DNA from: Podochytrium sp. JEL0797
Lineage: Eukaryota > Chytridiomycota > Chytridiomycetes > Chytridiales > Chytriomycetaceae
Direction of reading: 5' to 3'
DNA length: 10,704 nucleotides
NCBI GenBank assembly: GCA_027596195.1
Contig: JADGJG010000939.1
Location: 1 to 10,704 of the forward strand
Each line of letters opens with the position of its first letter. Position 1 is the first letter of the stretch. The translations under genes were made by a program, and so were the position numbers. The notes under the pieces are model-generated. The model had not been told where the DNA came from and did not search any database. It worked only from the letters and a program-made list of their open reading frames with translations. Shown here piece by piece: positions 6,855 through 10,704 of the stretch.

Positions 6855-9749
6855 ATGTGGGAATGCTTGCCTGTCTCGTGTGAATACTTCTGCCTCGCTG
6901 CCTGTTCCCTTGTGAATCCTTGGATCTCCTGCGAAATATCCCCTCTATTGTACGAATTGTGGTTGGATCCCACCGAATTGACACCACTTCGAACGAACCA
7001 GGATACGCGCTGCTGCCCTCGCTGCCCTCACTTCATTTGACGCCCTCTCACTGCTCCCGCTGCCCCTTTTGCTTCGCGTGTCGTTGGGCGTGGGCATTGC
7101 CGATGCCGGCGCAGTGATGCTCCTTGCCCACTCCTCAACCGCCAACGCGTCCGTTCTGTCCTCGCGCCCTTGGGCCACAAGGGCCCTGGTGGTCGAATTC
7201 CCTGCCTTGAGTCCCAACGGCTTCGCCGACATCCTTCAATTGCTCTTGGCTGCGAAATCATGCCACGCGTGTGTGTGCTGCCCGGATGAACAGTGTCTCC
7301 GGCGCCATAAGGACCTTGGGTCTGTGTCTCTCAACCCTTCCTGCTCAAATGATGGTAACATTCCGCTCCCCCCCCCATACGTGTGCATACCCATAAAGAT
7401 TGCTCACGCGCACAATGCACCCCAGATTCCCCCTTTCACCATCACCACCATCCACCCCCACTCCACTCACTCTCCCTCACCTTCCGATCCCCCGAATACT
7501 TTAGACAAGACGCACCCCCAACATCCGCCACAGACCCTATCTGGGCCACCGTCAACGAAGCCCTCGCCACGCTCTGCACTCAAGTCGAACAATCCCTCGC
7601 AACACCCCCTCGCTGCTCCTGCACCACAACACCCTCACCGCGCCCCTTCCTAGCAATCAAATCCCTCCGTGTGTACGTGTGCCCAGAACACAAGGGACGT
7701 GCACCCAAACCGCGGCCCGACACGGCGCGCGAATCGATCCGCCCACGCATCAGCGCGACTGAATCGGAGGAATGGATCGCTGCGGGAGAGCTGTGGAACC
7801 GGTTGGGGACGCTTGTTGGCCCGAGTTTGGAGGTGTTGCAGACGCGGATGGCGGGGCCTGTGGGCGACAAGGGGTGGACTGTGGCGGCTGCTGTTGGCGA
7901 GGAGAATCTTCAAGGTGGAGATGGGAGGAGATTGGCGGCGGCGGCGAGTGCCATGAGGCGGCATGTGAGGATGTATGAAGAGGAGAATGGGGATATGATG
8001 ATTTTTCATCCGGAGGGGGCGGATGCTGGGGTTACTGGTGGCGATGTGCAAGGAGAGGAGACACAAGACGAATGGATCGAGTTGGAGAGGATAATGTATG
8101 GAGATGATGAAGATGTGCAGTCGGTAGGAGCTGCTGGTAGAATCGCTGCCATCAGTGGTATCGCGTCTCCTATTGAAGCCATCGACACGGAATCCTCCCC
8201 ATTCCCGTTCCCCGCATCCTCTTCCTCCTCATTCACACGCCCTTTCCACCATCACCATCACTACCACCACCACCAACCAACCACCACTTCAATCCCCTTC
8301 TGGCCGTGCCCCCACTGTCACCACCTCTCCCCAAACCACCTCTGTCCCCGCTGCGCCTCCCCAACAGGACCCCCACTCTCCCAAACCCTCCGCTTCACAA
8401 GCACCACAACCCACACGTCGCCCCTCTTTCAGATACCCGCCCCTCCTGCCGCACACCGACACCCCCCACTCCCCGCAACAAACAACAACGCCCACCCCAC
8501 AATAGTCCTCGCGGCTCATGCGCCACGACTCCGCGTGTTGCGGCAGGAAGCGCACGCACTGGATCTCACCACGCTCGCGCAGACGTGTCCGGCGTTGGAA
8601 ATGCTGCATATCCGCAACGTGGGGCTGTGCAGCGGAATTCGGGGAATCACGCAGTTTGTTCGGTTGCGCCATTTAGCAGTGGGTGTCGGGAACTGGGAGG
8701 ACGGGTACGCAGGGGCCGGGGCGGGTGGGGGAGTGGAAGGTGCTGGGGCGTTTAGTGTTGGGCGAGGGGTTGGGGTTGGGATGCGTGGGGTTGCGTGGGG
8801 AGGTGGTGGAGGGGAGGATGTGGGGGATGTGGTGGAAAGGTTGGTCATGGGAATTGGGAGGTGGGTGAGGAGTGGGGTGGTGAGTTTGGCGGTTGGGGAG
8901 GCGGTTTCGGTGGAGACTGTCAAGAGGTTGTTTTGTGGCGGGGTGAGGAGGCGGAAGGGTTTGGAGTCTGAGAAGGATATGATGACGGTGAGTGATGATG
9001 AGGGTGGTGTTGCTAGTGGGGAGAGAATGGAAGAAGACGAGGAGGAGGAGGAGGAGGAGCGAGAAGAAGAGGACGATTTGTTTGGCGCCGCGATGCGTAG
9101 CAGCGCCACCGTGCAACAACAGCAGCAGCAACAACAGTCCCCGTTCTCAATACTAGCAAACACACACGCCGCTGCCGAACGCGTGTTGAAACAAGGCCCT
9201 CCCACCGGAATCTACTCGCGCGTGCCCACCTTCATGTCCCTCCGAAAACTCTGGCTCCGTGTATCCCACCCGCGATGCAGTTTGCCCCTGATTGCCGACC
9301 TCCTCACAACATGTCCCGCACTACAGCAGCTCGATGTATCGTTTGACGCGTCCGCGACGCGTGCGGATGAGTTTGTTGAGTTTGTGTATGGATTAGAGGT
9401 GTGGAAACGCGTTGGGAAGGGAAAACGGGCGAGGAGACAGCAGCAGCAGTATCAGCAGCAGCGGCAAGGGAAGAGGAGGAACGTGTTGTCGTGGGATGAT
9501 GATGACGAGGAAGACGAGGAGGAGGTGGAGTCTTTGGAACCAGGGAGGGAGGAAGCGGGGAAAGAAAATAATGCAATGGGGGCGACGTCTGGGTATCTCA
9601 ACACGCGACTTGTTTTGAATTTGTGGATGGTGGAGCGGCATTTCACGGAGATGCGGGTGGGAAATGTGGAGAGGGAGATTCGATCGTTTTCTGTTGTGGA
9701 ATCGAGCGGCGAAGGGGTGTATATCCGGTTTTGTTGTGATGTTGAATGA
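6855..9749 (+). CDS. F-box/LRR-like protein with zinc-ribbon-like motif
   Basis: The proposed exons 6855-6949, 7002-7354 and 7426-9749 join in phase to about 923 residues. Exon 1 carries CLAACSLVNPWISCEISPLL, which resembles the second half of an F-box and continues in exon 2 as IRAAALAALTSFDALSLLP. Leucine-rich segments follow: ALVVEFPALSPNGFADILQL, SLRVYVCPEH, LTTLAQTCPALEMLHIRNVG and LRKLWLRVSHPRC with CPALQQLDVSF. Known F-box/LRR proteins link targets to SCF ubiquitin ligases; that role is inference here. Cys444, 447, 456 and 459 form CX2C-X8-CX2C beside a His-rich tract. Poly-Gln (713-720) and acidic runs (about 685-700 and near 9496-9532) fall between LRR blocks. Exon 1 is weak; starts at 6609 or 7117 are possible. 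An acceptor at 7533 instead of 7425 would also keep phase and drop a His/Pro stretch. The C-terminus, stop at 9747-9749, is secure. Confidence 0.65.
8247..8357 (+). other. His-rich tract followed by CX2C-X8-CX2C motif
   Basis: Inside the F-box/LRR-like gene a run of His codons interrupted by one Tyr is followed, after a short Gln/Thr-rich stretch, by CPHCHHLSPNHLCPRC. The four Cys residues have the spacing of a small zinc ribbon. Metal binding is inference. The surrounding sequence is Pro/Ser/Thr-rich and likely disordered. Confidence 0.6.
9030..9137 (+). repeat. Acidic run followed by poly-Gln repeat
   Basis: GAG/GAA/GAC codons encode about 16 residues, nearly all Glu or Asp (9030-9077). 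Eight CAA/CAG codons follow at 9114-9137. Both are in frame in the F-box/LRR-like gene and sit between two leucine-rich segments. The mixed CAA/CAG codons are less prone to expansion than a pure repeat. Confidence 0.85.
9437..9535 (+). repeat. Second poly-Gln and acidic tract
   Basis: A CAG-rich stretch encodes RRQQQQYQQQRQGKRR, and an Asp/Glu-rich run (DDDDEEDEEEVE) follows at about 9496-9530. The order basic-Gln-basic-acidic suggests a disordered, charged linker just before the C-terminal segment of the protein. Confidence 0.8.
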
Positions 9750-9882
9750 TGAAAAAAAAACTTGTTCGTTTCAACTTTTTGTCCAAACAAAAAAAAACTG
9801 TCAAAAACGCGTGATCTTTTTTGGTGCGTCCCTTTTCTTTTCGCATTCCTACAGAAATTGATCTCATCCGCATCCCTCCAGA
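9750..9882. promoter_or_regulatory. Short intergenic region between the two plus-strand genes
   Basis: The 133 bp contain A runs at about 9752-9760 and 9790-9796 and T-rich stretches up to about 9845. They must hold the 3' end of the F-box/LRR-like transcript and the promoter or 5' UTR of the F-BAR gene. No specific terminator or TATA box could be assigned. Confidence 0.4.
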
Positions 9883-10573
9883 ATGATGCTGGCCAATTCA
9901 ACGGGTGGCTTCCTCGCCAAGAAAAGCAGCAAATACGGTGGTCACCGCGACACCCCCACAAAACAACACTCGCAATCCCTCTCGCGCCGCGCCTCCATGG
10001 TCCTCAAAAACGGTCAACACTTTGACGACGACGTGGCGGATGGATACGCGGGCACCACCACCACAGGGGACGAGACGACCGGCGGGGAGGTTTTGTACGC
10101 CGTCGACAACAACAACAGCAACGCGTTGGCGCTCGAGGACGCGTTGCGTGGGATCGATGTGGCCAAGATGGGGTTTTCGCAGGAAGTGAATGAAAAGATT
10201 GTACATGTGTTGTGCGATTTTGAGGTTTGACAGCCCTTTGTTTTGCGTCTCGCCCCCCCTCTCGTGACGTCTAAACAAAAGTATTATTTTGATACTGATC
10301 GCGAATTTCCATCTATAGAGTGGATTCTCTCTCATGCTCGATCGCATTAAGCAGAACATGCATTCGTGCAAGGTAATTTAATTCCCTCGATCAAAGGATG
10401 AGCGTTTTTCTTCTTCTCGCAATGACTCACAACGGAAGGGGAAAAAAATAAATCAAACAGGAAGTCGCCACGTTTCTCAAAAAACGCGCCGCAATTGAAG
10501 AAGAATACGGCCGTTCCATGACGAAACTCTCTCAATCGATACTCAACTGCAAAACAGAGGACGGCAAGAAAGG
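9883..10573 (+). CDS. F-BAR domain protein, N-terminal part, truncated by contig end
   Basis: Exons 9883-10224, 10319-10372 and 10461-10573 join in phase to 169 residues plus two bases of the next codon; a donor GTGAAA follows at 10574. The first 95 or so residues are low-complexity (Ser/Lys/Thr-rich, then Asp/Gly/Asn-rich) and likely disordered. The F-BAR (FCH) signature begins near residue 95: VLCDFESGFSLMLDRIKQN, then EVATFLKKRAAIEEEYGRSM and KLSQSILNCKTEDGKKG. F-BAR proteins dimerise into curved helical bundles that bind and bend the plasma membrane and act in actin organisation, endocytosis or cytokinesis. In fungi this FLKKRA..EEEY form occurs in Rgd1/Rga7-type F-BAR RhoGAPs and in other F-BAR adaptors. 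The C-terminal domains that would decide (RhoGAP, SH3) are outside the window. Introns are 94 and 88 nt. The start has two adjacent ATGs; I take the first. Confidence 0.88.
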
Positions 10574-10604
10574 GTGAAAAAAAATCCTCCCGGGGGGGCC
10601 GGCC

Positions 10605-10635
<31 letters not shown>

Positions 10636-10704
10636 AAAAAAAACAAACAAAAAAAAACAAAAAAAAAAACAAAAAAAAAACAAAAAAAAAACACAAAAAC
10701 CAAA
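10574..10704. repeat. Low-complexity contig end (G, C and A homopolymers)
   Basis: After the donor-like GTGAAA the sequence becomes seven G (10592-10598), CCGG, 23 C (10603-10625), 18 A (10626-10643) and then A runs punctuated by single C residues to the end. No gene content is visible. The G-then-C arrangement mirrors the left end. An artefact of assembly or amplification inside the third intron of the F-BAR gene is the likeliest reading. Confidence 0.8.

Noticed and set aside
6609..7040. A free-standing 143-residue plus-strand protein
   Set aside because: Most of it is Pro/Arg/His/Cys without structure. Only its 3' third is plausible as an F-box exon joined to the downstream gene.
8516..9205. 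Long antisense ORFs opposite the F-box/LRR-like gene
   Set aside because: Their Ser/Pro/Cys-rich translations mirror the Glu, Gln and Gly codon runs on the plus strand. They are shadows.

Overview
The window looks like a fragment of a compact fungal genome, most likely an early-diverging (zoosporic, chytrid-like) fungus. That assignment is inference. It rests on intron-dense genes with short introns (mostly 52-94 nt) carrying GTRNGN-type donors and CTAAC/TTGAC-like branch sites, on close gene spacing, and on an F-BAR protein and an F-box/LRR-like protein with long low-complexity inserts. No rRNA, tRNA, CRISPR array or intact mobile element was seen. Both contig ends run into long G/C/A homopolymers and both cut a gene inside an intron, so the flanking genes are incomplete.

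Layout. (1) Positions 132-6145, minus strand: one large gene of about 21 exons encoding at least 1525 residues of a HEAT/ARM-like alpha-solenoid. Its 3' end is lost past position 131. I could not assign it to a named family. (2) Positions 6146 to about 6850: the divergent intergenic region. It holds a short minus-strand coding-like segment (6265-6500) and a cluster of direct repeats resembling RFX/X-box half-sites (6547-6612). (3) About 6855-9749, plus strand: an F-box/LRR-like protein with a CX2C-X8-CX2C zinc-ribbon-like motif, a His-rich tract, poly-Gln and acidic runs. Only the part from 7117 on is secure. (4) Positions 9883-10573, plus strand: the 5' end of an F-BAR domain protein, truncated by the contig end.

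The three genes show no obvious shared pathway. The first two are divergent and may share a promoter; the third lies 133 bp downstream of the second on the same strand.

The most unusual pattern is compositional. On the sense strand, exons tend to start C-rich and end G-rich, and the long exon of the second gene repeats this C-to-G swing three times. A second oddity is that six proposed introns of the solenoid gene are multiples of three without in-frame stops, so an ORF scan reads straight through them.
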